In this document: piece after piece, positions 7,705-18,907 of the stretch | Layout of the letters: every line of letters starts with the position of its first letter | How positions within the stretch are numbered: the first letter of the stretch is position 1 | NCBI RefSeq assembly: GCF_004339765.1 | Contig: NZ_SMGO01000001.1 | Location: forward strand, 620,001 to 684,000 | DNA: 64,000 bases | Source of the DNA: Albibacterium bauzanense | GTDB lineage: Bacteria > Bacteroidota > Bacteroidia > Sphingobacteriales > Sphingobacteriaceae | Reading direction: 5' to 3' | Program-made: the position numbers and the translations under genes | The notes under the pieces: generated by a model | Databases searched by the model: none | What the model was told of the DNA's origin: nothing | Seen by the model: the letters and a program-made list of their open reading frames with translations, nothing else

Positions 7705-10303
7705 GCACACGTTGAATCTCATCTAATTTCATTAGTGCTTCAATTGGCGTTAGGGTATTGACATCTAAATTATTCAGAACATCCCTTATTTTCACTAAAA
7801 CAGGATCATCAATAGAAAACATCTGCAATTGATAAGCTTGCTTTTGAACCTTTTTCAAACTATCCTTAATATTCTCCCCTCCTGTCCTTTCTTGTTCTAA
7901 ACGTTTTAAAATTTCATTTGAACGGTGAATAATTGCTGAAGGCATTCCGGCCATTTTAGCAACATGAATCCCAAAGCTGTGTTCACTGCCGCCAGGAACT
8001 AACTTTCGTAAAAAGATGACCTTATTACTTACTTCCTTAACCGATATATTGTAATTCTTAACTCTGTCAAAGCTATTTGTTAATTCATTCAGCTCATGAT
8101 AATGCGTGGCAAAAAGAGTTTTTGCTTTAGCCGCCGGATATTGATGTAAATATTCAGCGATCGCCCAGGCAATAGAAATACCATCATATGTACTGGTACC
8201 TCTTCCAATTTCATCAAGCAATATTAAACTCCGTTCTGAGATGTTATTTAAAATACTTGCAGTCTCACTCATTTCAACCATGAAAGTCGATTCACCGCTT
8301 GATACATTATCAGAGGCACCAACCCGAGTAAATATCTTGTCCACAAGACCAAGTTTTGCTGACTTAGCAGGAACAAAACTCCCCATCTGTGCCATCAAAA
8401 CGATAAGTCCTGTCTGTCTTAATAAGGCCGACTTTCCAGCCATATTTGGACCGGTAATAATAATAATCTGCTGCGTCTCACTATCTAAAAAAACATCATT
8501 TGTAATATATTCTGTTCCTAGAGGTAGATTTTTTTCAATAACCGGGTGCCTGCCTCCCTTAATATCAATAACTGTATCTATATTAATTTCAGGCCTTGTA
8601 TAATGATTGTTTTTAGCAATTAAAGCAAAGTTTAATAATACATCTAATTGAGCAATCAACTGAGCATTCAATTGAACCGGCTTAATATATTCTAGCAAAG
8701 AACTTAGCAATTCAGCATAAATCCGGCTTTCAAGAACATATATCTTTTCTTCCGCACCTAATATCTGCTCTTCATATTCTTTTAATTCAGCAGTAATATA
8801 ACGCTCAGCATTTACCAAGGTTTGTTTCCTTTGCCAGGTTTCCGGAACCTTATCTTTATGAGAGTTCGTTACTTCAAGGTAATAACCAAAAACATTATTG
8901 AACGAAATCTTCAAAGAAGGAATCCCTGTATTCAAAGCCTCTCTCTTCTGAATTTCCAGTAAAAAGTCTTTTCCTCCAAAAGCAATCTTTCGCAAATGGT
9001 CTAACTCTTCATTCACTCCATTTGCAATAACATTACCCTTAGCTATTAAAACCGGAGGTTCAGCTTGTAATTCAGCTTCAATCTGCTCTGTTAAATGTTT
9101 ACAGCCGTTTAATTGTTCTGCAATTACCTGTAGGGCCTTTGAATCAACATGCGATATGATCTGTTTAATCTCTGCAATTGCGTGTAACGATCTTTTTAAT
9201 TGTACAACTTCTCGTGGATTCGCTCGCTGTAAACCAATCTTACTGATCAAACGCTCTAAATCTCCTATTTGTTTAATTTCATTCAGTAAATCTTGTTGCA
9301 ATTCGGGATTATTCAACAAAAACTCAACAACATCTAAGCGGGCATTAATTGGTTTTTGATCCTTCAAAGGCATTACGATCCATTTCCTCAATAAACGAGC
9401 TCCCATTGGAGAGGAAGTATGATCAAGTACATTTAATAAAGTAATTGCATTATCGTTATGAGAATCTATCAGTTCTAAGTTCCGAATCGTAAAACGGTCC
9501 AACCACATAAAGTGATCTTCTTCTACTCTTGAAAGAGTCGATATATGTTGAAGATTATGATGTTCCGTCTCATTTAAATAATGTAATGAAACCCCGGCAG
9601 CTACTATTGCCAGACCTAATCTTTCAACACCAAAACCTTTCAGCGTACTTACCTCAAAGTGCTTCAGTAAAAGCTCTTTTGCATAATCGCCGGTATAAGG
9701 CCATTCATCTAAAGAATAAATATAAAAGCGATCTCCAAAATTCTCAATAAATTCTTTATGATTTTTTTTACTTAAAATAATCTCATTAGGCTTGTAACTC
9801 TGTAAAAGCTTATCAATGTACTCTATCTTACCTTGAGCTACCAAAAATTCACCTGTTGAAATATCCAAAAATGAACATCCAACTGAGTTCTTTTCAATAT
9901 AAACAGAGGCTAAGTAATTATTAGATTTTTGTTGAATTATATTGTCGTTGTAAGAAACACCCGGAGTTACTAACTGCGTCACACCTCGTTTTACGATGGT
10001 CTTCGTAGTTTTTGGATCTTCTAACTGATCACAAATTGCTACACGAAGTCCTGAGCGTACTAATTTTGGCAAATATGTTTCAAGTGAATGATGAGGAAAA
10101 CCCGCCAAAGCTACCTCTGAAGTTGAACCAGCTCCCCTCTTTGTAAGAACAATCCCTAAAACATCTGATGCCTTAACAGCATCTTCACCAAAGGTTTCAT
10201 AAAAATCACCAACTCTAAATAATAATAATGTTCCTGGATATTTAACCTTAATGCGATTATACTGCTGCATCAAAGGCGTTTCCTTTTTCTCTATTTTAGC
10301 CAA
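7694..10303 (-). CDS. mutS: DNA mismatch repair protein MutS
   Basis: MutS recognises mispairs and small loops, then recruits MutL in an ATP-dependent manner. The 869-residue protein carries the mismatch-binding N-terminus with the [16 protein letters not shown] block (Phe-X-Glu wedge, about residues 27-42), the connector, lever and clamp regions, and the ABC ATPase: Walker A GPNMAGKS near 620, a signature-like [17 protein letters not shown], Walker [13 protein letters not shown] and the H-loop [10 protein letters not shown]. The SGxHVAKMAG-type HTH region is also present. Full length with no visible damage. A weak hairpin separates it from the upstream regulator gene. Confidence 0.98.
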   Translation of the reverse strand: MAKIEKKETPLMQQYNRIKVKYPGTLLLFRVGDFYETFGEDAVKASDVLGIVLTKRGAGSTSEVALAGFPHHSLETYLPKLVRSGLRVAICDQLEDPKTTKTIVKRGVTQLVTPGVSYNDNIIQQKSNNYLASVYIEKNSVGCSFLDISTGEFLVAQGKIEYIDKLLQSYKPNEIILSKKNHKEFIENFGDRFYIYSLDEWPYTGDYAKELLLKHFEVSTLKGFGVERLGLAIVAAGVSLHYLNETEHHNLQHISTLSRVEEDHFMWLDRFTIRNLELIDSHNDNAITLLNVLDHTSSPMGARLLRKWIVMPLKDQKPINARLDVVEFLLNNPELQQDLLNEIKQIGDLERLISKIGLQRANPREVVQLKRSLHAIAEIKQIISHVDSKALQVIAEQLNGCKHLTEQIEAELQAEPPVLIAKGNVIANGVNEELDHLRKIAFGGKDFLLEIQKREALNTGIPSLKISFNNVFGYYLEVTNSHKDKVPETWQRKQTLVNAERYITAELKEYEEQILGAEEKIYVLESRIYAELLSSLLEYIKPVQLNAQLIAQLDVLLNFALIAKNNHYTRPEINIDTVIDIKGGRHPVIEKNLPLGTEYITNDVFLDSETQQIIIITGPNMAGKSALLRQTGLIVLMAQMGSFVPAKSAKLGLVDKIFTRVGASDNVSSGESTFMVEMSETASILNNISERSLILLDEIGRGTSTYDGISIAWAIAEYLHQYPAAKAKTLFATHYHELNELTNSFDRVKNYNISVKEVSNKVIFLRKLVPGGSEHSFGIHVAKMAGMPSAIIHRSNEILKRLEQERTGGENIKDSLKKVQKQAYQLQMFSIDDPVLVKIRDVLNNLDVNTLTPIEALMKLDEIQRVLKS

Positions 10304-10356
10304 TATTATAGTATTAAACGGAGTAAAGATAAAAGAAGATCCCTAGATTGGAAAAT

Positions 10357-11721
10357 CTAAGAGATTTGATATTTATCTAACTTATTATATAAAGTCTTGC
10401 GGTCAATATTCAATAATTGGGCAGCCTTACTCTTATTATACTTCACCTTCTGTAAAACTTCTATAATCAGTTGTCTTTCATGAGCTTCACTCTTTGACTT
10501 TAGATCATCTCCAGAGATATCATAAGAATTTATGTTATTCTTTAACGATTGAACCATATCTTCCGGCAATGCAGAAACCTGAACAGTATCCCCTTGCGTC
10601 AAAAGGACCATCCGCTTAACAACGTTTTTCAATTCTCTTAAATTGCCGGGCCATTCATAGCTTTCAAAAACAGCAATTACTTCCTCATCTAATTGTTTTA
10701 CATCTCTTTCTAATTCTTCATTTGCTTTTTTCATAAAGAAATCAACAAACAAATTCAAATCGTTACCACGCTCACGCAGAGGAGGGACGTGGATTTCAAA
10801 TTCATTAATTCGATGATATAAATCTTCTCGAAAATCACCACCAGCAGAACTTCCCAATAAATCATCGTTAGTAGCAGCAATTACACGCACATCTACTTTA
10901 ATCTGTTTATTGGCACCTATTGGCTGAATTATACGCTCTTGCAATGCCCGAAGAAGCTTTACCTGAACCTCATAACTTAAATTTCCTATTTCATCTAAAA
11001 ACAGGGTTCCACCCGAAGCCTCTTCAAACTGTCCCCTTTTATCAACTACAGCACCTGTAAATGACCCTTTAATATGACCAAATAGTTCGCTCCCGGCTAA
11101 TTCCTTAGATAAGGTTCCGCAATCAATGGATACAAAAGGTTTACCGGCTCTTTTACTTTTCTCATGAATAGATTTTGCTACATATTCCTTCCCTGTCCCA
11201 CTTTCTCCTCGTATCAAAACAGTCATATCTGTAGGAGCTACCAAATCAATATATTCCTGAAGTTTATTAGCTATTTTGCTCTTGCCTTTAACATACTCTT
11301 TCTCATCTGAATTATCTTCTTCCTTTAGTTTTAATTTTGAAACTATGTTTGGCTTTTCAGTAGAATTCGTTAATGCTTCTTTTAAGATCATCAGTAACTC
11401 ATCCTGGTTCACAGGCTTTGTAATGTAATCATAAACCCCTTTCCGCATAGCTCTAACAGCAGTGCGAACGTCACTGAAGCCTGTCATTATTATAACTGGA
11501 ACAACAAGTCCATGGTGTTGGATAAAATCCAGCACCTCTAACCCATTACCGTCACCTAAACGATAATCCAGCAAAACCAAATCATACTTATTCTTTTTAA
11601 TAGCATTTATGCTATTACTAATAGAAAAATAAGGGTCGACCTGATATCCGTTCTTTTTTAAAAAACTTTCAATAATAGCAGAAAAGGTAGTATCATCCTC
11701 TACTAACAGCACATTGATCAT
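10357..11721 (-). CDS. NtrC-family sigma-54-dependent response regulator
   Basis: A 454-residue three-domain activator. The receiver domain (about 1-120) has the acidic pocket E8/D9/D10 and phospho-acceptor Asp52 in LVLLDYRLGDG. The central AAA+ domain (about 145-385) has Walker A GESGTGKE, the sigma-54 contact loop GSFTGA and Walker B TLFLDEIG. A Fis-type helix-turn-helix closes the protein (KAAQLLNIDRKTLYNKL). It should activate sigma-54 promoters on phosphorylation. No histidine kinase gene is next to it, so its partner and signal are unknown. It follows the antiporter gene on the same strand with a 68-bp gap. Confidence 0.95.
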   Translation of the reverse strand: MINVLLVEDDTTFSAIIESFLKKNGYQVDPYFSISNSINAIKKNKYDLVLLDYRLGDGNGLEVLDFIQHHGLVVPVIIMTGFSDVRTAVRAMRKGVYDYITKPVNQDELLMILKEALTNSTEKPNIVSKLKLKEEDNSDEKEYVKGKSKIANKLQEYIDLVAPTDMTVLIRGESGTGKEYVAKSIHEKSKRAGKPFVSIDCGTLSKELAGSELFGHIKGSFTGAVVDKRGQFEEASGGTLFLDEIGNLSYEVQVKLLRALQERIIQPIGANKQIKVDVRVIAATNDDLLGSSAGGDFREDLYHRINEFEIHVPPLRERGNDLNLFVDFFMKKANEELERDVKQLDEEVIAVFESYEWPGNLRELKNVVKRMVLLTQGDTVQVSALPEDMVQSLKNNINSYDISGDDLKSKSEAHERQLIIEVLQKVKYNKSKAAQLLNIDRKTLYNKLDKYQIS

Positions 11722-11789
11722 ATATAGTTTGTTTTCTCAATTTTATAAAACGATATAAAACCAGGTAATGATATACCCCAGCTATATCT

Positions 11790-13934
11790 TTACTCCTTTT
11801 TCAATATATCGCCAAACTTTCTACCCAAATACCCCACCGTTTCCCGGCTAGGAGAATACGATATCTGATGTATATCCGTTAAATCAACTATCATACTCTT
11901 TTTTCGCCTACTTGGAAAAACCAGCATAAGATTATTATTCTCATAAACTTTACCTACTCTTCGTGGAACACCATCAAAATCATGATCATATGAGACATCT
12001 CCTACGCGAGCAGACACAAATACAACAAAATCATCTGGTTTTACATATTCACTCAAACCTTGTAAAGAATCCCACTCTTTATACAACTCAAACTGAAAAT
12101 TAATACTTGTTTTACTTTTCAACAAATATTGATCGATAGCAGATTGAGAACGACTATTACAAACACACAACAATGGCAAACTCAGCTCTTGAGTCAATCT
12201 GGAAACTTTATTCAGCCAATAATGAAAACCTTTCTCTGCTTCTGCCATTGGTGGTACTAATAGTATAATACGTTTCTGACTTACAAATGGTTTTTCCAAA
12301 CGGCACATAAATAAACTTACATCTGTCAAATTCAATATACTTTCCGTCTTTTCACCAACAAGTTTTTCAATAATACTTGCTTTACTAGGCCATCCGATTA
12401 AAATACAGGTTGCCAAGATTTCACGAGAGGCACGACTGATCCCTCCAGCAATATTATAATCAATGGTAGCCATTATATTTACTTCTGTCTCACTACCTGA
12501 AGCATACTTTACAATGGAATCTAAATTTTTACGAGCAGTCTTCAAATTAGCCTCTGCCATTTCATTATTTGGAACAACAGATAAAATAGTAGGTTGATGA
12601 GGTGACTTTTTATTACGAATCAAAGTTGCCATATCCAGCAGGGGCTCCATATTATTTAAATTCGCAATCGGTATTAAAATATGCTCATCTGCAAGTTGAT
12701 TCGGCTCCTCTATTATTTCATCCTGACTCCCTGCTAATACTACTTTTTTTGAAGCCCCTTCAGTAACCAATGTTGCAACAACACAAGTAACTAAAATTAC
12801 TACAATGGTTCCATTTAAAACATTTTCATCAATTATTTCATACTGATAACCCACCATTATTACAGCCAGGGTAGCTGCTGCGTGAGCACTGCTTAAACCA
12901 AAAATTAATTGCTGTTGCGCATTCGTATAATTAAAAGTAACACGGGTTAACCATGCTGCTATATATTTTCCCGCCAATGCAGTAATCGTTAAGGCACCGG
13001 CAACATATAATGTAGCAGGGCCGTTAAAAACTACATTTATATCAACTACCATACCCACACTGATTAAGAAAAATGGGATAAATAACGAGTTTCCAATGAA
13101 TTCAATACGGTTCATCAATGCCGAAGAATGAGGAATCAATTTATTCAGTGCTAACCCAGCCATAAAAGCACCGATAATGGGTTCCAGGCTACATACCTCA
13201 GCTAAAAATGCGGCGAAGAAGACAACAAACAAAACGAATATGTAATGTGAAGTCCTTTCCCCTTCAACTTTTTGAAAAAACCATTTTGCTATTCGGGGAA
13301 TAACTCCAAACATGATTAATAGAAAGACAGCAAAGGACAAACACAGCCTTAGCCAAAACTGCTGATCTAACTGACCTTGTGACGAACCGATAATAACAGC
13401 TAGAGCAATTAAAACTGCGGTATCTGTTAAAATCGTACCGCCTACAGTTATAGCTACCGCCTCGTTTTTAGTAATTCCATAACTATTAACTACAGGATAT
13501 GAAACTAAGGTATGCGTAGCAAACATACTTGAAATCATTATGCTTGCACTGATATCGTAACCCAGAATATAATAACAAACCGGATAGCCAATAAGTGCAG
13601 GAATAATAAATGTATAAAAACCAAAGGTTCCACTTTTATGCCTTGTCTTTCGGAATTCATTTAAATCGAGTTCCAGACCTGCTATAAACATAATATAAAG
13701 CAAGCCAATAGTAGAAAACAAATCAACTGCAGAATTACGTTCAAGAATATTTAATGCATGAGGACCTATGAGAACTCCCGAAAGAATGAGTCCGATTATC
13801 CCCGGGATTCTGATTTTTCTTAAAAGAATTGGGGAGAGAAGTATTATAAATAATATAAGTGCAAATATGAGAACCGAACTGGTAAAAGGCGTCTCAAATG
13901 CATGTTTTATATGTTCGATAAATCCTTTATCCAT
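11790..13934 (-). CDS. CPA2-type cation:proton antiporter with C-terminal USP-like region
   Basis: A 714-residue protein: an N-terminal membrane domain of about 12 helices (residues about 15-390) of the Na+/H+ exchanger (CPA2/KefB) type, including LLSPILLRKIRIPGIIGLIL and GLLYIMFIAGLELDL, and a soluble C-terminus of about 310 residues with two likely universal-stress-protein-like halves (for example LILVPPMAEAEKG-type beta starts). There is no TrkA-N domain, so it is not a classic KefB/KefC. It probably exchanges Na+ or K+ for protons at the inner membrane with cytosolic nucleotide or stress control. It may be co-transcribed with the downstream NtrC-type regulator. Confidence 0.9.
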   Translation of the reverse strand: MDKGFIEHIKHAFETPFTSSVLIFALILFIILLSPILLRKIRIPGIIGLILSGVLIGPHALNILERNSAVDLFSTIGLLYIMFIAGLELDLNEFRKTRHKSGTFGFYTFIIPALIGYPVCYYILGYDISASIMISSMFATHTLVSYPVVNSYGITKNEAVAITVGGTILTDTAVLIALAVIIGSSQGQLDQQFWLRLCLSFAVFLLIMFGVIPRIAKWFFQKVEGERTSHYIFVLFVVFFAAFLAEVCSLEPIIGAFMAGLALNKLIPHSSALMNRIEFIGNSLFIPFFLISVGMVVDINVVFNGPATLYVAGALTITALAGKYIAAWLTRVTFNYTNAQQQLIFGLSSAHAAATLAVIMVGYQYEIIDENVLNGTIVVILVTCVVATLVTEGASKKVVLAGSQDEIIEEPNQLADEHILIPIANLNNMEPLLDMATLIRNKKSPHQPTILSVVPNNEMAEANLKTARKNLDSIVKYASGSETEVNIMATIDYNIAGGISRASREILATCILIGWPSKASIIEKLVGEKTESILNLTDVSLFMCRLEKPFVSQKRIILLVPPMAEAEKGFHYWLNKVSRLTQELSLPLLCVCNSRSQSAIDQYLLKSKTSINFQFELYKEWDSLQGLSEYVKPDDFVVFVSARVGDVSYDHDFDGVPRRVGKVYENNNLMLVFPSRRKKSMIVDLTDIHQISYSPSRETVGYLGRKFGDILKKE

Positions 13935-14033
13935 AGACAGCTTTTCTTGTATTTGTTTTAATACTGATTAATCATGTATGCAATATTACTGCAATACGCG
14001 ACCTCAAATATAAAAAAATACATCAAGTCTCAG

Positions 14034-16007
14034 CTAAGTAACTATGTGCTTTTCTTCCAATTCAGCGTCTAATAGCTCATATGGAGAGTTTTTGCTTATG
14101 AATTCTGGTACAATTTGTTTCATTTTACGAACTACAGCTTTATTGATCTGTTGTTCATTTATTGCCAATAGTTCATCAATATTCCTTTTTGTTTCATCAA
14201 ATGGATAGCTCACAACTCGTGCAATGCTTATTTTTTCATGATGAGTTGGTAAAGTATGTTCAGAGGCACTTAATAGCTCTTCATACAGTTTTTCTCCAGG
14301 GCGTAAACCAGAAAACACTATATCAATATCTACACCTTCCTGCAAACCAGCAAGTTGAATCATCTTTCTAGCTAAATCAACAATCTTGATAGGTTTACCC
14401 ATGTCGAAGACAAATATTTCTCCACCTTCTCCCATTGTCCCTGCTTCCAAAACTAATTGAACAGCTTCATAAATAGTCATAAAATATCGGGTGATCTCGG
14501 GATGAGTAACAGTTAAAGGACCTCTCTTTTCTATCTGACTCTTAAAACGAGGTAAAACAGATCCGTTTGACCCTAATACATTTCCAAACCTGGTTGTAAT
14601 AAAACGGGTCTTAACATCTTTTGATACATACATGCCGTTTCCATTCACCCCACCCTTGTGTTTCAATGAATACTGACCATCATTCAAAGCTTGTATATAG
14701 ATTTCTGCCAGGCGCTTCGAAGCACCCATAATATTAGTAGGATTAACTGCTTTATCAGTAGATATCATAACAAATTTATCTGTTCCGAATTTCACAGCTA
14801 AATCTGCAACATTCTTAGTTCCTTGCACATTCGATTTTATAGCCTCAAAAGGGTTATGTTCCATTAAAGGAACATGTTTGTAGGCTGCAGCATGATAAAC
14901 TACTTGGGGACGTAAATCATTAAACAATTTATGCATCCGACTATAGCTTCTAACATCAGCGATCTTAATTTTTATAGAAGCGTCTGGAAACTTATCTTCC
15001 AACTCCAATTGCATTTCATGAAGAGGAGATTCAGCCTGATCACATAAAATAAGAACAGCTGGATTATATTTTAATACTTGTCGAACAATTTCTGACCCGA
15101 TCGATCCTGCAGCTCCAGTAACCAATACTCTTTTCCCTGTCAAATCGTTACTCACCCTTGTTTGATCTATTCGAATAGGCTTCCTTTGCAAAAGATCTTC
15201 AATGCGTAACTTCTGCATTTGCTTTCTATCCAATTTACCAGAAAGCCAGGTTCCTGCTGGAGGAACTGTTATTACTTTAATACCTAACCTTAGAGCACGC
15301 TCAATTACAACCTTTTTATCTCGTTCTCCTAATAGCTCGTTGATAACAATAATCTGATCAATATTTTTCTTTGCATTTAAGACAGTAAGCTCCTTAAAAT
15401 GATAGACCTTCTTTTGCTCCATATAACTATTTAGTCTAGTCCGGTCAACATCAATAAAACCTTCTACTACATAGTTTGCATCTGAATTACTCTCCAATGC
15501 CTGTTTAACTAAAACAGCATTTTTATCTGAACCATAAATTAGTACATTAATTCTTTCTTTATTCCCATAGCGTCTGATCATTACATAAAAAGCTGCTTTT
15601 GCAAAAATCCTCAACATAATTAATAATGAGGAAGTAATGAAGAAATTAATGATCAATATACTGAACAAATTCAATAACTGAATATGTAAAATCGGCTGCA
15701 CAAATAAAAAGGAAGCAACTAAAAAAACAATGCTGAAAGTTAATACGGCAACAAAAATACGCAACATATCCTGCGTATTAGAATAACGTAAAAGACCTGT
15801 GTGAAGTCTTAAGAAGTAGATTACAGGAGATGCTATTAAGCAGAAAAGAGAAATATAAATAAGATAATGACCTCTTACCATATCATTGAACTCAAACCGC
15901 TCAACAATAAAGTACGAAAAGGAAAAAGACCAGCTAATAATTATTAAATCAACAATAAATATTACCCATCGTGGGAGAGTCCGTCCTTGAAGTAAAAATT
16001 TTCTCAC
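14034..16007 (-). CDS. CapD/FlaA1-type membrane-anchored nucleotide-sugar epimerase/dehydratase
   Basis: A 657-residue inner-membrane protein. Four hydrophobic helices (residues about 15-140) are followed by a CoA-binding-like Rossmann region and a C-terminal SDR-type catalytic domain starting at VLVTGAAGSIGSEIVRQ (about 293-309). The conserved downstream block FVMISTDKAVNPTNIMGASK identifies the FlaA1/CapD/PglF/WbpM family, which includes UDP-GlcNAc 4,6-dehydratases. It likely makes a deoxy-amino sugar precursor for surface polysaccharide or glycoprotein. No other polysaccharide genes adjoin it, so the product remains open. Confidence 0.93.
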   Translation of the reverse strand: MRKFLLQGRTLPRWVIFIVDLIIISWSFSFSYFIVERFEFNDMVRGHYLIYISLFCLIASPVIYFLRLHTGLLRYSNTQDMLRIFVAVLTFSIVFLVASFLFVQPILHIQLLNLFSILIINFFITSSLLIMLRIFAKAAFYVMIRRYGNKERINVLIYGSDKNAVLVKQALESNSDANYVVEGFIDVDRTRLNSYMEQKKVYHFKELTVLNAKKNIDQIIVINELLGERDKKVVIERALRLGIKVITVPPAGTWLSGKLDRKQMQKLRIEDLLQRKPIRIDQTRVSNDLTGKRVLVTGAAGSIGSEIVRQVLKYNPAVLILCDQAESPLHEMQLELEDKFPDASIKIKIADVRSYSRMHKLFNDLRPQVVYHAAAYKHVPLMEHNPFEAIKSNVQGTKNVADLAVKFGTDKFVMISTDKAVNPTNIMGASKRLAEIYIQALNDGQYSLKHKGGVNGNGMYVSKDVKTRFITTRFGNVLGSNGSVLPRFKSQIEKRGPLTVTHPEITRYFMTIYEAVQLVLEAGTMGEGGEIFVFDMGKPIKIVDLARKMIQLAGLQEGVDIDIVFSGLRPGEKLYEELLSASEHTLPTHHEKISIARVVSYPFDETKRNIDELLAINEQQINKAVVRKMKQIVPEFISKNSPYELLDAELEEKHIVT

Positions 16008-16132
16008 ATTTTTATATTAAGCCTGTTTTTATTTCATGTTACCTTAAAGCAATAAGTGTACCATGAAAACGATTGTTTATATTAAAACGCAACAATAAAT
16101 TCTTTATAAAGTTTCACAAAATAATCCAACTA

Positions 16133-17500
16133 TCAGCTTAATTCATTAAAATATTTATGAAACAAAGGAATGGTCTCGATACCCTTCAGGTAATTTGCAA
16201 TATCATACTTCTCATTTGGTGAGTGCAAATTATCGCTATCTAAACCAAAGCCCATAAGTACAGTCTTAATGCCTAATTCTTGCTCAAACAGTGCTACAAT
16301 CGGAATACTCCCTCCACCCCTTGTTGGAATCGGAGCCTTTCCAAAAGATTTCTCAATCGCTTTTGAAGCTGCACGATACGCTACACTATCGGTAGGAGTT
16401 ACAACAGGTTCTCCCCCATGATGTGGCTTTACACTCACAGTAACAGTATCTGGAGCGATACGTTTAAAATGATTCTTAAAAATTTCAGTTATTTTATTTG
16501 AATTCTGATTAGGAACCAAACGCATCGATATTTTAGCACTTGCTTTAGCAGGCAGAACAGTTTTTGCACCCTCACCGGTATATCCACCCCAAATACCATT
16601 CACCTCTAACGTTGGTCGTATACCTGTACGCTCCAAGGTAGTATAGCCTTTTTCTCCCCAAACATTTTCAATCCCCAAATCTTCTTTATATTCCTCAATA
16701 TCAAAAGGAGCTTTATTAAGCGCCTCGCGCTCTTCTTCTGATAAAGTTACAACATCATCATAAAATCCAGGGATTGTAATATGATTGTTTTCATCATGCA
16801 GAGAGGCAATCATTTTTGCCAGGATAATAGCAGGATTAGCCACAGCACCTCCATAAACGCCTGAATGCAAATCACGGTTTGGCCCCTGAACTTCAACCTC
16901 AACATATGATAAACCTCGTAAACCTGTTTCCAGAGAAGGGTTTTCCAAACTAATCATAGAGGTATCTGAAATTAAAACAACATCTGCCTTTAATCGTTCC
17001 TTATTTTCGCTAACAAAAACTCCTAAATTGTCTGATCCTACTTCCTCTTCTCCTTCAATCATAAATTTAATATTACAAGGTAAGCCATCTGTTTGAAGCA
17101 TCAATTCAAATGCCTTCACATGCATATAGAATTGACCTTTATCATCACAGGCACCTCTTGCATATATTTTTCCATCACGCACAGTTGGTTCAAAAGGAGG
17201 AGTCTTCCAAAGCTCTAAAGGATCGGGAGGTTGAACATCATAATGTCCGTAAACTAAGACAGTTGGTTTATTTGGATCTACTATCTTTTCCCCATAAACA
17301 ATCGGGTGACCTGCAGTCGGACAAACCTCAACCTTATCAGCACCTGCAGCACGCAATTTATCAGCAACAAAAGTCGCCGTTCTTGCAACATCCTCTTTAT
17401 ATTTTGGGTCAGCACTTATTGAAGGAAATCGAAGGAGTTCAAACAACTCATCTAAAAAACGTTGTTTATTTTGTTCAATATAATTTTTGATGTTTTGCAT
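16133..17500 (-). CDS. M20-family dipeptidase (CNDP-like zinc peptidase)
   Basis: A 455-residue di-zinc peptidase of the M20 family, close to cytosolic nonspecific dipeptidases. Motifs in order: VLVYGHYDVQPPDPLELW (metal His and following Asp, about 81-98), ACDDKGQFYMH, EGEEEVGS with the catalytic Glu pair (about 149-156), and a C-terminal GFGLDSDNLHSPNE with the last metal His. The lid domain lies between. An in-frame ATG at 17563 adds 21 residues unlike the family, so the ATG at 17500 (MQNIKNYIEQNK) is preferred. It should hydrolyse dipeptides in the cytoplasm. Confidence 0.93.
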   Translation of the reverse strand: MQNIKNYIEQNKQRFLDELFELLRFPSISADPKYKEDVARTATFVADKLRAAGADKVEVCPTAGHPIVYGEKIVDPNKPTVLVYGHYDVQPPDPLELWKTPPFEPTVRDGKIYARGACDDKGQFYMHVKAFELMLQTDGLPCNIKFMIEGEEEVGSDNLGVFVSENKERLKADVVLISDTSMISLENPSLETGLRGLSYVEVEVQGPNRDLHSGVYGGAVANPAIILAKMIASLHDENNHITIPGFYDDVVTLSEEEREALNKAPFDIEEYKEDLGIENVWGEKGYTTLERTGIRPTLEVNGIWGGYTGEGAKTVLPAKASAKISMRLVPNQNSNKITEIFKNHFKRIAPDTVTVSVKPHHGGEPVVTPTDSVAYRAASKAIEKSFGKAPIPTRGGGSIPIVALFEQELGIKTVLMGFGLDSDNLHSPNEKYDIANYLKGIETIPLFHKYFNELS

Positions 17501-17564
17501 AACGAATAATTTGTCATCAAAGTTAATAATTTGATTTGAGAATGGATAGAAACCCAAAAACACC

Positions 17565-17572
17565 TAAGTTTG
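17565..17572 (+). promoter_or_regulatory. Bacteroidota -7 box (TAAGTTTG) for the MFS gene
   Basis: TAAGTTTG fits TAnnTTTG and lies 11 bases before the ATG at 17584. The -33 element is not clear. Confidence 0.4.
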
Positions 17573-17583
17573 TAAATATATAA

Positions 17584-18807
17584 ATGAAGAACCACTTTCA
17601 GATTTATCTCAACGCCTACCGAGGATTATCTCAGCCTGCCTGGATGCTATCCTTAGTTATGCTTATAAACAGAATGGGTGCAATGGTAATACCATTCCTG
17701 GGTTTATACATGACAGAGCATCTTCATTTTTCATTAAAAGAAACAGGGATAGTTTTAAGCTTTTTCGGACTAGGAGCAATTTCAGGATCTTATATTGGAG
17801 GGAGGCTTACTGATATTAATGGTCATTTTAAAATTCAACTATTAAGTCTTTGTTTAACTGTTCCATTATTTTTTCTTCTTCCTGCTCTAAAGACACCTCT
17901 TCTACTAAGCATTGGTATTTTCATTCTAAGTTTAATTGCAGAAACCTTCAGACCAGCTAATTCGGTTTCAATAGCCTATTACGCTAAGCCACAAAATTTA
18001 ACACGTGCCTTATCCTTAAACCGGATGGCCTTAAACTTAGGCTTTTCAATTGGTCCTGCTGTTGGGGGACTTCTTGCTGCCTTTTCTTATAATTGGCTTT
18101 TCTATGGCAATGGGATTAGCGCTGCGTTGGCAGGCTTTGTTTTTTATATTTACTTCAGAAGACGAGAAGGAAATCAGAAGCTTATAAAACAAAATAATAG
18201 TCAAAGAATTCAAATACTGCCTCTTGCCAAGTCTCCATACAAAGACAAGGCGTTTATTATCTTCAATATTTTATGTACCTTTTATAGTATCTGTTTTTTT
18301 CAACTACTAAGCACATTACCTTTATATTATAAACAAGAATATATATTAGAAGATAGCGCTGTCGGTATCATACTTGCTTTCAATGGACTAGTGGTTTTTC
18401 TTTTAGAGATGTTTTTGGTACATATTGCTGAAAAAAAACTTACTTCCTTTCAAACCATCACTCTGGGTGCAGCTTTGCTAAGTATATCATTCCTCTTACT
18501 AATAAATAGTGCAGGCGTCTGGATTCTTTTCTTATCTATGTTTATTCTCAGTGTTTCCGAAATATTCGTTTTCCCCTTCACTTCAACAGTCACTTTAAAA
18601 CGTGCTCACATAAGTAACCAGGGCGCCTATATGGGATTAAACGGATTAGCCTTTTCAGCAGCACATATACTATCTCCATCTATTGGAACACAGATTGTAT
18701 CAGCTTTCGGATTTGATATATTATGGTTGTCAACAGCTGTTTTAGCATTTATCAGTACTATCGGATTTTATTTAATCAGAAATAAGTTTAACACTCCCTT
18801 CAAATAA
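17584..18807 (+). CDS. Major facilitator superfamily transporter
   Basis: A 407-residue inner-membrane protein with about 12 hydrophobic helices in two halves. The loop between helices 2 and 3 contains GSYIGGRLTDINGHFK, the MFS signature region (G-x-x-x-D-[R/I]-x-G-[R/H]-[R/F]-x-like). The resemblance is to drug/proton antiporter-like MFS proteins (MdtH/YbdA style) rather than sugar carriers, but the substrate cannot be read. It is divergent from the M20 dipeptidase and lies 100 bp ahead of the S46 peptidase; a peptide-related role is only a guess from context. Confidence 0.88.
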   Translation: MKNHFQIYLNAYRGLSQPAWMLSLVMLINRMGAMVIPFLGLYMTEHLHFSLKETGIVLSFFGLGAISGSYIGGRLTDINGHFKIQLLSLCLTVPLFFLLPALKTPLLLSIGIFILSLIAETFRPANSVSIAYYAKPQNLTRALSLNRMALNLGFSIGPAVGGLLAAFSYNWLFYGNGISAALAGFVFYIYFRRREGNQKLIKQNNSQRIQILPLAKSPYKDKAFIIFNILCTFYSICFFQLLSTLPLYYKQEYILEDSAVGIILAFNGLVVFLLEMFLVHIAEKKLTSFQTITLGAALLSISFLLLINSAGVWILFLSMFILSVSEIFVFPFTSTVTLKRAHISNQGAYMGLNGLAFSAAHILSPSIGTQIVSAFGFDILWLSTAVLAFISTIGFYLIRNKFNTPFK

Positions 18808-18907
18808 TCCTAAAAGATATTTTACCTCATTTAAACAATTATCTTTTTGTCACTTTATTAAATTAATGCAACTTTGCCGCCTAGATCAAATATTTAAATA
18901 CATCAAA

